A stretch of 18,848 nt of DNA from Pseudomonadota bacterium (GCA_023433705.1 JAEYUC010000009.1:1-18848); one strand, 5' to 3'. Shown: positions 7,071-14,207, counted from the first letter of the stretch. A program made the numbers and translations. Notes: generated from the sequence alone by a model not told the origin.

Positions 7071-7898
7071 TCAGGCGTCGCGAGCTTCCGCGTCCTTGTC
7101 GCGCTCGATCAGCGCGTAGGCGGAGTGATTGTGAATGGACTCGAAGTTCTCCGACTCCACCACGTACGCGGCGATGCGCGGCTCGTCGTTCAGCCGCACC
7201 GCCACGTCGCGCACCATGTCCTCGACGAACTTCGGATTGTCGTAGGCGCGCTCGGTCACGTATTTCTCGTCAGGACGCTTGAGGATGCCGTACAGCTCGC
7301 ACGAGGCTTCCGACTCGGCGATCTCGATGAGCTCCTCTATCCACATGTGCTCGCGCAGCTTCGCGGAGATCGTCACGTGCGAGCGCTGGTTGTGCGCGCC
7401 GCGCTCGGAGATCTTCTTCGAGCAGGGGCAGAGGCTCGTAACGGGGACGACGACCTTCACCCACATCTCGGTCACGCCCTTCACGCGTTTGCCCGTGAGC
7501 GTGGCGTGATAGTCCATGTAGCTCTCGACACCGGAGATCGGCGCCTTCTTCATCACGAAATACGGGAACGACATCTCGATGTGTCCGGAGTCCGCCTCGA
7601 GGCGCTCCGTCATCTCGGCCAGCAGAGCGCCGAACGACTCGACCGAGATTTCGCGCTCGCGATGCAGGATCTCGACGAAGCGAGACATGTGCGTGCCCTT
7701 GAAGTTGTGCGGCAGGTTCACGTACATGTTGAAGTTCGCGACGGTGTGCTGCTCGCCCACCGAACGGTCCTTGACGCGCACCGGATGATTGATGTCCTTG
7801 ATTCCGACCTGGTTGATCGGAATGCGGCGCGTGTCGGCGCGGTTCTGAACGTCTTCGACGGAGACGACGCGGGCCTGCGGTGCAGCAGCGGTATTCAT
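7071..7898 (-). CDS. folE2: GTP cyclohydrolase I type 2 (FolE2, GCYH-IB)
   Basis: This enzyme converts GTP to 7,8-dihydroneopterin triphosphate, the first step of folate (and queuosine) synthesis. It is not homologous in fold details to the zinc-dependent FolE and can use metals other than zinc. The predicted product of 275 residues has the family signature SLCPCSKKISERGAHNQRSH (155-174), with its cysteines and histidines, and NFESIHNHSAYA near the C-terminus. The start is the ATG at 7898, shortly before the VEDVQNRADTRRIPINQVGIK segment where the family begins. The open frame runs 239 codons further upstream, but that part lies antisense-frame inside dxs and is not part of the gene. It lies 134 bases downstream of dxs on the same strand. 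Confidence 0.95.
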   Translation of the reverse strand: MNTAAAPQARVVSVEDVQNRADTRRIPINQVGIKDINHPVRVKDRSVGEQHTVANFNMYVNLPHNFKGTHMSRFVEILHREREISVESFGALLAEMTERLEADSGHIEMSFPYFVMKKAPISGVESYMDYHATLTGKRVKGVTEMWVKVVVPVTSLCPCSKKISERGAHNQRSHVTISAKLREHMWIEELIEIAESEASCELYGILKRPDEKYVTERAYDNPKFVEDMVRDVAVRLNDEPRIAAYVVESENFESIHNHSAYALIERDKDAEARDA

Positions 7899-8032
7899 GG
7901 GAAGGCCTGAAATACGGGTCGGGATAGTGGGCTCACAGTTTGCGGGCTTTCGTGGATCGATCAACCCCTCATAAGGGTGATTCGCCCGGAAATGTTCCCG
8001 CAGGCCCCTGAATGGGCCCCTGAGCGTGAAAA
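7899..8032 (-). promoter_or_regulatory. Intergenic region between dxs and folE2
   Basis: This 134-base gap holds a 9-base direct repeat GGCCCCTGA (8003-8011 and 8015-8023, 12-base period) just after the dxs stop. It also holds small imperfect palindromes around 7965-7977 and 7988-7998. No strong terminator or sigma70 promoter for folE2 stands out, and I found no convincing Zur box, although folE2 is often zinc-regulated in other bacteria. Confidence 0.25.
8003..8023. repeat. Short tandem direct repeat GGCCCCTGA x2
   Basis: Two exact copies of GGCCCCTGA, at 8003-8011 and 8015-8023, lie between dxs and folE2. Each copy also carries part of a GGGCCC-type self-complementary core. Function is unknown; chance is a fair explanation for a repeat this short in G+C-rich DNA. 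Confidence 0.4.
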
Positions 8033-9937
8033 TTATGTCCCGGAGGCGGCCTTCATCCTGGCCACCGACTGCTGTTCCCACCAGCGCTGGACCGCGCTTT
8101 CGAGACTGGGCAGATCGAGCTCGGCCTGCTCGAGACACTCCTCGCGCGAGCCGTGTTCGACGAAGCGGTCGGGAATGCCGAGGGTGAGAGTGGGTAGTTG
8201 CACGCCGCAGTTCGCGAGTAGTTCGAGAACCGCCGAACCCGCGCCGCCCGCGACCGCGTTTTCCTCGACGGTGATCAGCGCCGTGTGTTTCTCCGCGAGC
8301 CGCAGCACGAGTTCCTCGTCGAGCGGCTTCACGAAGCGCATGTTCACGACCGTCGCGTCGAGTCGCTCGCCGATGATTTCGGCGGATTTCACCAGCGAAC
8401 CGAACGCGAGGATGAGCAGGCCGCTGCGGCCTTCGCGGCGCAGCTGGGCCTTGCCCACGGGCAGGGCGGTCATTTCCGCCACCGGCGCGACGCCCGGTCC
8501 CTGGCCGCGCGGATAACGAACCGCGGACGGACCGGGCAGCGTGGTCGCGGTGTAGAGCATCTGGCGGCACTCGTTTTCGTCGGCAGGCGCCATCACGACG
8601 AGGTTCGGGATACAACGCAGGAACGAGTGATCGTACGAGCCCTGGTGCGTCGCGCCGTCGCCTCCGACGAGGCCCGCGCGGTCGAGCGCGAACACGACCG
8701 GCAGGTTCTGCAGCGCCACGTCGTGGATGAGCTGGTCATAGGCGCGCTGCAGGAAGGTCGAGTAGATAGCCACCACGGGCTTGAGGCCCTCGCACGCGAG
8801 TCCCGCCGCGAACGTGACCGCGTGTTGCTCGGCGATCGCGACGTCGAAATAGCGCTGCGGGAATTTCTTCGAATACTCGACGAGGCCCGAGCCCTCGCGC
8901 ATGGCGGGCGTGATGGCGACGACGCGTTCGTCGAGTGCGGCCATGTCGCACATCCACTGGCCGAACACCTGCGAGTAGGAAGGACCCTGCGCCTTCTCCT
9001 TGAAGATGGTGCCGCTGACCGGATCGAACGGACCCGGGCCGTGCCACTTGATCGGATCCGCCTCGGCCGGCGCGTAACCCTTGCCCTTGCGTGTCACCAC
9101 GTGCAACAGCTGCGGCCCGCCGAGATGGCGCATGTTGCGCAGCGTGGTCACGAGCTCCTTGATGTCGTGGCCGTTCATCGGGCCGATGTAGTTGAACCCG
9201 AGCTCTTCGAAAATAGTGCCGGGTAACACCATGCCCTTCATCATTTCCTCGGAACGCCGCGCGAGCTCCCACATCGTGGGCATCTGCTTGAGCATCTTCT
9301 TGCCGCCCGAACGCAGCGTCGAATACATCCGGCCGGACAGCACCTTCGCGAAGTAGTTGGACAACGCGCCGACGTTCTCGGAGATCGACATGTCGTTGTC
9401 GTTGAGCACGACCAGCAGGTTGGTCCGGCGCGCGCCCGCGTTGAGCAGCGCCTCCCAGGCCATGCCCGCGGTGATCGCGCCGTCGCCGATGATCGCGACG
9501 ACCTTGCGCGGATCGTGGGTCAGCTCAGCCGCGACCGCCATTCCGAGCGCGGCCGAGATCGAGGTGCTCGAGTGCCCGACGCCGAACGTGTCGTATTCGC
9601 TTTCGGCGCGCGACGGGAAGGGCGCGAGCCCGCCGCTCTGCTTGATCGTGTCGAGCCGGTCGCGCCGTCCGGTGAGCACCTTGTGCGGATACGCCTGGTG
9701 CCCGACGTCCCAGACGAGCCGGTCGTCCGGCGTGTCGAAAACGTAGTGGAGCGCGACCGTGAGCTCGACGGTGCCGAGCCCGGCGGCGAAGTGGCCGCCG
9801 CGCGTCGCGACGCTGCGAATCAGGTATTCCCGTAGTTCCTTGCAGATATCGCCGAGCTGCGTTTCGGGTAGAGCGCGAAGATCCGCGGGCGAATCGAGGG
9901 TGCGCAGCAGCGGAAAGGCGTCGGAGGCAGAGGGCAT
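8033..9937 (-). CDS. dxs: 1-deoxy-D-xylulose-5-phosphate synthase
   Basis: DXS condenses pyruvate and glyceraldehyde 3-phosphate, using thiamine diphosphate, in the first committed step of the MEP isoprenoid pathway. The 634-residue product is full length. It has GGHFAAGLG (47-55), HQAYPHK (80-86) and GHSSTSISAALG (121-132). The thiamine diphosphate motif starts at GDGAITAGMAWEALLNAG (151-168). A transketolase pyrimidine domain follows with IAEQHAVTFAAGLA, and a C-terminal transketolase domain ends the chain. The ATG at 9937 lies 22 bases after the ispA stop, without a strong Shine-Dalgarno. It lies in an xseB-ispA-dxs run, the classic gammaproteobacterial arrangement. DXS needs the product of ThiL, encoded elsewhere in this window, as its cofactor. 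Confidence 0.97.
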   Translation of the reverse strand: MPSASDAFPLLRTLDSPADLRALPETQLGDICKELREYLIRSVATRGGHFAAGLGTVELTVALHYVFDTPDDRLVWDVGHQAYPHKVLTGRRDRLDTIKQSGGLAPFPSRAESEYDTFGVGHSSTSISAALGMAVAAELTHDPRKVVAIIGDGAITAGMAWEALLNAGARRTNLLVVLNDNDMSISENVGALSNYFAKVLSGRMYSTLRSGGKKMLKQMPTMWELARRSEEMMKGMVLPGTIFEELGFNYIGPMNGHDIKELVTTLRNMRHLGGPQLLHVVTRKGKGYAPAEADPIKWHGPGPFDPVSGTIFKEKAQGPSYSQVFGQWMCDMAALDERVVAITPAMREGSGLVEYSKKFPQRYFDVAIAEQHAVTFAAGLACEGLKPVVAIYSTFLQRAYDQLIHDVALQNLPVVFALDRAGLVGGDGATHQGSYDHSFLRCIPNLVVMAPADENECRQMLYTATTLPGPSAVRYPRGQGPGVAPVAEMTALPVGKAQLRREGRSGLLILAFGSLVKSAEIIGERLDATVVNMRFVKPLDEELVLRLAEKHTALITVEENAVAGGAGSAVLELLANCGVQLPTLTLGIPDRFVEHGSREECLEQAELDLPSLESAVQRWWEQQSVARMKAASGT

Positions 9938-9959
9938 TGCCGGGGGAGTTTACACGCGC

Positions 9960-10889
9960 TCAATTCGCGCGCGCGACGAGGAAGTGTGCGAACTCGCCCA
10001 GGTGCGCGAAGCGGGGCCCCAGCGGCGCGAGCGCCGCGATGGCTCGATCCCGGCGAGCGATTGCCTGGGCGCGCGCCCGATCGAGCCCGAGCACCGACGG
10101 ATAGGTCGGCTTGATGCGATCCGCGTCCGCGCCGGCGCGCTTGCCGAGCGTGCTCGTGGTTCCCTCCACGTCGAGGATGTCGTCGTGGATCTGGAAGGCG
10201 AGGCCGATCTCCGCGCCGAACTCCGTGAGCGCCGCGCGTTCCGCCGCGCCTTGAAGTCCGCCGGCGATCGCGCCGAGCAGCACGCTCGCCTGGATGAGCG
10301 CGCCGGTCTTCTGCCGGTGCATGCGCTCGAGCGCGGCTTCGTCGATGGTTTGTTTGACGGATTCGAGATCGATGGCCTGGCCACCCGCCATGCCGCGAGT
10401 GCCGATCGCATCCGCGAGCACCTTCAACATCTCGAGACATGCGGCCGCCGGTACCGTCGGCGACGCCCGCGTCAGCAATTCGAATGCGCGCGCCTGCAGC
10501 GCATCGCCGGTGAGGATCGCGGTGGCTTCGTCGAACGCGCGATGGCAGGTCGGCTTTCCGCGCCGCAGGTCGTCGTTGTCCATCGCGGGCAGATCGTCGT
10601 GCACGAGGCTGTAGACGTGGATGAGCTCGACCGCGGCGGCCGGCGCATCGAGTGTTTCCAGCGAGGCGCCGAGCGCTTGGCCGGTCGCGTATACGAGCAC
10701 GGGGCGCACGCGTTTGCCGCCTTCGAGCGTGCTGTAACGCATCGCCTGCAGCAGCCGCGCGGTCGCGCCACCTTCCACTTCGAGCGCGCGGGCCAGCACG
10801 CCCTCTATGCGTCGTTGATAGAGCGGAACCCGCGCGGCCAGAAATTCCTGCGTCGGCGCGCGACTCGCTTCAATGCTCGTCGTCGTCAT
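9960..10889 (-). CDS. ispA: Polyprenyl synthetase, farnesyl/geranyl diphosphate synthase type
   Basis: This enzyme chains isopentenyl diphosphate onto allylic diphosphates to give farnesyl diphosphate for quinone and undecaprenyl synthesis. The preferred product of 309 residues has the first aspartate-rich motif DDLPAMDNDD (98-107), the second DDILD (236-240), GGKRVRP (57-63) and the GMAGGQAIDL region (about 166-175). The two extra residues inside the first motif are typical of bacterial FPP synthases. The ATG at 10889 is chosen because it has GAGG about nine bases upstream and gives a normal length. The 23-codon extension upstream lies inside xseB. With this start the gene overlaps the 3' end of xseB by 20 bases. 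Product chain length cannot be proved by reading alone. Confidence 0.93.
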   Translation of the reverse strand: MTTTSIEASRAPTQEFLAARVPLYQRRIEGVLARALEVEGGATARLLQAMRYSTLEGGKRVRPVLVYATGQALGASLETLDAPAAAVELIHVYSLVHDDLPAMDNDDLRRGKPTCHRAFDEATAILTGDALQARAFELLTRASPTVPAAACLEMLKVLADAIGTRGMAGGQAIDLESVKQTIDEAALERMHRQKTGALIQASVLLGAIAGGLQGAAERAALTEFGAEIGLAFQIHDDILDVEGTTSTLGKRAGADADRIKPTYPSVLGLDRARAQAIARRDRAIAALAPLGPRFAHLGEFAHFLVARAN

Positions 10890-11154
10890 CGACTTCGGCC
10901 TCGTTCTCTTCGTCGCCCTCATCGTCCTGGGCGAATCGCGCAAGCTCTTCATTGCCATTGCGCGTCAGCAACACTTCGACTTTCTGTTGCGCCGTGCGCA
11001 GCGCCGTCTGGCATTGCCGCGTGAGGGCGACACCGCGTTCGAAAGTCTTCAATGCGTCTTCGAGAGGAACGTCGCCCTGTTCGAGCTTCGCGACCAGTGC
11101 TTCGAGCTCGCTCAGCGATCGTTCGAAGTCGGGCAATTTTGATTTGGCTGTCAC
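10870..11154 (-). CDS. xseB: Exodeoxyribonuclease VII small subunit
   Basis: XseB is the small helical subunit that joins XseA to make exonuclease VII, a single-strand-specific DNase. The product of about 94 residues has the family core LPDFERSLSELEALVAKLEQGDVPLEDALKTFERGVALTRQCQTAL within residues 7-52. An unusual acidic tail (77-94, nearly all Asp and Glu, DDDDEH at the end) follows. The start is a GTG at 11154, giving the usual distance to the core. Another GTG at 11202 would add 16 residues that do not look like the family, so I prefer the shorter form. The 3' end overlaps ispA. Neither start has a strong ribosome binding site. xseA is not in the window. Confidence 0.88.
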   Translation of the reverse strand: MTAKSKLPDFERSLSELEALVAKLEQGDVPLEDALKTFERGVALTRQCQTALRTAQQKVEVLLTRNGNEELARFAQDDEGDEENEAEVDDDDEH

Positions 11155-11158
11155 GCGC

Positions 11159-11175
11159 GCGACGTTAAACGTCGC
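11159..11175. promoter_or_regulatory. Perfect 17-base palindrome before xseB
   Basis: GCGACGTT (11159-11166), one central A, and AACGTCGC (11168-11175) form a perfect inverted repeat four bases upstream of the xseB GTG. On the minus strand its centre reads TTTAAC, a possible -10 hexamer, with a weak TTGCCC upstream at a short 15-base distance. An operator over the xseB-ispA-dxs promoter would look like this. The bound protein is unknown. Confidence 0.4.
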
Positions 11176-11217
11176 CGCGCGGCAGGGCAACGACAGACCC
11201 ACGATTGACGGCCCCGA

Positions 11218-11247
11218 TTGACGCGCTCGCAGACGCGGTCGTACAGT
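11218..11247 (+). promoter_or_regulatory. Sigma70-type promoter for rubrerythrin operon
   Basis: TTGACG (11218-11223, five of six matches to TTGACA), an 18-base spacer and TACAGT (11242-11247, four of six to TATAAT) are followed by a GC-rich discriminator. Transcription would begin near 11254, about 60 bases before the GTG start. The -35 is the second of two copies of CGATTGACG (11202-11210 and 11215-11223). Confidence 0.5.
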
Positions 11248-11272
11248 GCGCCCCCGCTTTAGAACAAGTCCA

Positions 11273-11291
11273 AATGAGAGTAATTCTCGAC
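11273..11291. promoter_or_regulatory. Candidate Fur box upstream of rubrerythrin
   Basis: TGAGAGTAATTCTCG (11275-11289) matches the 7-1-7 Fur inverted repeat TGATAATnATTATCA at 10 of 14 positions. The mismatches are placed symmetrically, giving the GAGA...TCTC form seen in many proteobacterial Fur sites. It is an A+T-rich island in G+C-rich DNA between the promoter and the ribosome binding site, about 20 bases past the predicted transcription start. Iron control fits a diiron/Fe-S operon, but this was judged by eye only. Confidence 0.4.
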
Positions 11292-11315
11292 TGGATAACT
11301 GAGAAGGAGTGTGCC

Positions 11316-11729
11316 GTGAACCTGAAGGGCAGCAAGACTGAAAAGAATCTGAAGGACGCGTTCGCAGGTGAGTCGCAGGCGAACCGCCGTTATCTCTACT
11401 TCGCAGCCAAGGCCGACGTCGAAGGCTACAACGACGTGTCGACCGTGTTCCGTTCGACCGCGGAAGGCGAAACCGGCCACGCGCATGGCCACCTCGAATA
11501 CCTCGAGGCGGTGGGCGACCCGGCCACGGGCCTGCCGATCGGTGAAACCAAGAACAATCTCAAGGCGGCCATCGCCGGCGAGACGCACGAATACAGCGAC
11601 ATGTATCCGGGCATGGCGAAGGAGGCGCGCGAAGAAGGATTCTCCGAGATCGCCGACTGGTTCGAGACGCTCGCCAAGGCCGAGCGCTCGCATGCCAATC
11701 GCTTCCAGAAGGCTCTCGACTCGATCTGA
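11316..11729 (+). CDS. Rubrerythrin family diiron protein lacking a rubredoxin domain
   Basis: Rubrerythrins reduce hydrogen peroxide to water at a diiron centre in a four-helix ferritin-like bundle. The 137-residue product shows the ligand pattern: glutamate 19 in GESQANRRY, E52/H55 in EGETGHAHGHLEYL, E89 and E92 in GETHEYSDMYP, and E123/H126 in AERSHANRF. The C-terminal rubredoxin domain with its CxxC pairs, present in classical rubrerythrin, is missing. An external electron donor must therefore be used. The start is the GTG at 11316, with a perfect AAGGAG six bases upstream. The open frame extends to 11205, but those codons cover the promoter and Fur box. The gene is followed after 10 bases by an Fe-S protein gene that could encode the donor. 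Confidence 0.93.
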   Translation: MNLKGSKTEKNLKDAFAGESQANRRYLYFAAKADVEGYNDVSTVFRSTAEGETGHAHGHLEYLEAVGDPATGLPIGETKNNLKAAIAGETHEYSDMYPGMAKEAREEGFSEIADWFETLAKAERSHANRFQKALDSI

Positions 11730-11739
11730 TCAATAGATC

Positions 11740-13113
11740 GTGAGCGCTTCAGATACCGGTCAGCGCGAAGGCAGCCTCCAGGCTCCTTCGCGCCATCCGC
11801 TCGACTGGCGCAAGCCTGAATTCGTCGATGAGGCCGCGCTCGAGAAAGAACTCGAGCGCGTCTTCGACATCTGCCACGGCTGTCGCCGCTGCTTCAGCCT
11901 GTGCAATTCGTTCCCGACCTTGTTCGACGCGATCGACGCGAGCGAAACGCTCGAGCTCGACGGAGTCGACAAGAAGGTCTACTGGGATGTCGTGGATCAC
12001 TGTTACCTGTGTGACATGTGTTTCATGACGAAATGTCCCTACGTTCCCCCGCATCCCTGGAACATCGATTTCCCGCACCTGATGCTGCGCGCGAAACACG
12101 TGCAGCACCGCAAGGGCGAACACTCGTTCCGGGACAAACTACTTTCGAACACTCGCGTGCTCGGCAGCATCGCGGGCATTCCCGTGGTCTCGGGCGTGGT
12201 CAACGCCGTGAATGCCACGGAAGCCGGCCGCAAGTTGCTCGAGTCGACGCTCGGTGTGGACGCCACCGCGCCCATCCCGAAATATCATTCGAAGACGGGC
12301 TCGAAGCGCGCGCGCGCCATTGCAAGTACCAATGCGGGCGCGACGACCGAGGCGAAGCCCACCGACGAAACGCGCGGCAAGGTCGCGCTGTTCGTCACGT
12401 GTTACGGCGATCGCAACGAGCCGCACATGCCCGAGGACCTGGCCGTGGTGTTCGAACACAACGGAATTCCGGTCAAAGTCGTCGGCAAGGAAAAGTGCTG
12501 CGGCATGCCGAAGCTCGAGCTCGGCGATCTCGAAACCGTCGAGAAATACAAGAACTTCAACGTCCCGGCGCTCAAGGCGCTGATCGACGAGGGCTACGAC
12601 ATCGTCGCGCCGATTCCGTCCTGCGTGCTCATGTTCAAGCAGGAGTTGCCGCTCATGTTTCCGGAGGACGCGGACGTGCAGGCGGTGAAGGAGCACATCT
12701 TCGATCCGTTCGAGTACCTCATGCTGCGCCACAAGGCGGGGCTGCTGCGCACCGATTTCCAGGAGAAGCTCGGCAAGGTGAGTTATCACGTGCCGTGTCA
12801 CTTGCGGGTACAGAACATCGGACTGAAGACCCGCGATGTCCTCAAGCTGGTGCCCGACACCACGGTCGACGTGATCGAACGTTGTTCGGGGCACAACGGC
12901 ACGTACGCGGTGAAGAAGGAATATCGCGCGGCATCGGTGAAGATCGGCCGGCCCGTGGTCAATCGCGTCGCGCAGGCGAAAGCCGATCACTATTCGAGCG
13001 ATTGCCCGATGGCCGGACACCAGATAGAGAGCATCCTGTCGCCGGACGAATCGGGGAACGTGCGCGAGCCCGAGCACCCGATGTCGCTGATACGCAAGGC
13101 CTACGGATTGTAG
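11740..13113 (+). CDS. GlpC/HdrD-like Fe-S oxidoreductase (two 4Fe-4S clusters, two CCG-type domains)
   Basis: The 457-residue soluble protein has an N-terminal ferredoxin-like module. Cysteines 45, 48, 51 and 55 make a CxxCxxCx3C motif, and 88, 91, 94 and 99 make CxxCxxCx4CP. A linker leads to two cysteine-rich CCG domains (heterodisulfide reductase type). The first has C221, CCG at 253-255 and C295. The second has C353, CSG at 382-384 in place of CCG, and C422. This is the architecture of GlpC and HdrD subunits, which pass electrons or hold an unusual cluster at a thiol-active site. No membrane segment is seen. The start is a GTG at 11740 without a clear ribosome binding site, 10 bases after rubrerythrin, so coupling is likely. 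Context suggests an electron-transfer partner of rubrerythrin; this is an inference. Confidence 0.88.
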   Translation: MSASDTGQREGSLQAPSRHPLDWRKPEFVDEAALEKELERVFDICHGCRRCFSLCNSFPTLFDAIDASETLELDGVDKKVYWDVVDHCYLCDMCFMTKCPYVPPHPWNIDFPHLMLRAKHVQHRKGEHSFRDKLLSNTRVLGSIAGIPVVSGVVNAVNATEAGRKLLESTLGVDATAPIPKYHSKTGSKRARAIASTNAGATTEAKPTDETRGKVALFVTCYGDRNEPHMPEDLAVVFEHNGIPVKVVGKEKCCGMPKLELGDLETVEKYKNFNVPALKALIDEGYDIVAPIPSCVLMFKQELPLMFPEDADVQAVKEHIFDPFEYLMLRHKAGLLRTDFQEKLGKVSYHVPCHLRVQNIGLKTRDVLKLVPDTTVDVIERCSGHNGTYAVKKEYRAASVKIGRPVVNRVAQAKADHYSSDCPMAGHQIESILSPDESGNVREPEHPMSLIRKAYGL

Positions 13114-13121
13114 TGAACGCC

Positions 13122-13706
13122 ATGAAGAAGCTGGTCGAATCGGACCTGTTGTCGCTCGAGCGTTATTCGCGCGAGCGGGCGGATTTCCGCGCGCGCGTGA
13201 TCGCGCACAAGAAGAACCGGCAGCTCAAGGTCGGTCCCAACACGATGTGGCTGTTCGAGGATCGTCTCACCGTGCACTACCAGGTCCAGGAGATGCTGCG
13301 CGCCGAGCGCATCTTCGAGGCCGAAGGCATCGCGGAAGAACTCGAGGCCTACAACCCGCTGATCCCCGACGGGAGCAACTGGAAGGTCACGTTCCTCATC
13401 GAATATCCGGATCCCGAGGTGCGCAAGGCGCAGCTCGAGAAACTGCGCGGCATCGAGGATCGTTGCTGGATCAAGGTGGAAGGATTCGACCGCGTGCACG
13501 CGATCGCCGACGAGGATCTGGAGCGGGAGAACGAAACGAAGACCTCGGCGGTGCATTTCCTGCGATTCGAGCTGACCGAGGCGATGGTGGCGAAGCTCAA
13601 GGCCGGCGCCGCGCTCGGCATCGGCATCGACCACCCTAACTACACTCACGAGATCGCGGCCGTGGCCGCGAACGTGCGCGACGCGCTGGTCGCGGACCTG
13701 GCCTGA
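13122..13706 (+). CDS. DUF3501 family protein
   Basis: The 194-residue protein starts MKKLVESDLLSLERYSRERADFRARVIAHKKNR, recognisable as the N-terminus of DUF3501. FLIEYPDPEVRKAQLEKLRGIEDRCW lies in the middle and a GIGIDHPNYTHE segment near the end. It has a single cysteine and no membrane segment or signal peptide. Its biochemical function is unknown to me. It follows the Fe-S protein directly: the TAG stop at 13111-13113 overlaps a GTG in the same frame (13113), which is an alternative start adding three residues. I chose the ATG because the family begins MKKL. DUF3501 genes are repeatedly found beside rubrerythrin and this type of Fe-S protein, so a joint role in redox or peroxide handling is the best guess. 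Confidence 0.85.
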   Translation: MKKLVESDLLSLERYSRERADFRARVIAHKKNRQLKVGPNTMWLFEDRLTVHYQVQEMLRAERIFEAEGIAEELEAYNPLIPDGSNWKVTFLIEYPDPEVRKAQLEKLRGIEDRCWIKVEGFDRVHAIADEDLERENETKTSAVHFLRFELTEAMVAKLKAGAALGIGIDHPNYTHEIAAVAANVRDALVADLA

Positions 13707-13712
13707 GAATCC

Positions 13713-13748
13713 GGCGCGCCCGCGGACCGCGGGCGCGCCTCTTCATTA
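13713..13748 (+). terminator. Terminator hairpin after DUF3501
   Basis: GGCGCGCCCGC (13713-13723), loop GGACC, and GCGGGCGCGCC (13729-13739) form a perfect 11-bp stem, followed by the modestly T-rich TCTTCATT. It lies between the convergent DUF3501 and DUF6249 genes. The long GC stem makes termination of the rubrerythrin operon likely, although the U tract is weak. Confidence 0.6.
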
Positions 13749-14150
13749 CAGCTGGCTGGCCTTTTCAGCCTGTTCCTTCTTGAGCAGCAGGACGCCATAC
13801 ATCAGGTTGGCGATGCCAACCGCCGCCGGGATCAATCCGAACAGCGACAGCCTTTCGCCGACCAGCATATCCAGCCCGAAGTACAGGATGATGCCGATCA
13901 GGAGCATCATCAGGCCGTTGCGGAAGGCCTTCGCCGCGGTTGGCGGCTCACGTTCGTCGAGCGCCACCAGGCGGCGGTCGAGTTCCGGAAGGCTGACGCC
14001 CTTTTCGAGCGCAAAGAGCCGTTCCTTGTGGTACTGCTCGAGGAGCTGAGCTTTGCGCTTGTGCTCCGCCCAGATCGACAACATGCCGATGCCGACACCC
14101 ATGACGATGGCGACGATCGGGACGAAGACGGCAATGACTCCAGGATCCAT
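13746..14150 (-). CDS. DUF6249 family small membrane protein
   Basis: This 134-residue protein has three predicted membrane segments: about 4-26 (VIAVFVPIVAIVMGVGIGML), 78-95 (NGLMMLLIGIILYFGLDM) and 101-123. Between the first two lies a basic amphipathic stretch with the sequence ALEKGVSLPEL, typical of DUF6249 proteins found beside ECF sigma factor genes. The start at 14150 has GGAG nine bases upstream. It is divergent from the sigma factor gene, with about 126 bases between the two starts. Its function is unknown; the neighbourhood suggests a membrane sensor or modulator for the sigma/anti-sigma pair. Confidence 0.82.
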   Translation of the reverse strand: MDPGVIAVFVPIVAIVMGVGIGMLSIWAEHKRKAQLLEQYHKERLFALEKGVSLPELDRRLVALDEREPPTAAKAFRNGLMMLLIGIILYFGLDMLVGERLSLFGLIPAAVGIANLMYGVLLLKKEQAEKASQL

Positions 14151-14207
14151 AGACCGATACTCCAGTAAGCGTTGCGAACGCCCTTGTTACTGGTGACTCC
14201 CTGATCC

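Noticed and set aside
7899..8615. FolE2 with a 239-residue N-terminal extension
   Set aside because: The extension lies in a wrong frame over the dxs 3' end and is arginine-rich without homology. The family start is at 7898, right before the conserved N-terminal segment.
9759..11024. Plus-strand open frame of 421 codons across dxs, ispA and xseB
   Set aside because: It spans three well-supported minus-strand genes and has no domain of its own.
11205..11315. Longer rubrerythrin starting at 11205
   Set aside because: The extra 37 codons cover a promoter and a candidate Fur box. A perfect AAGGAG directs initiation at the GTG at 11316, where the family homology begins.
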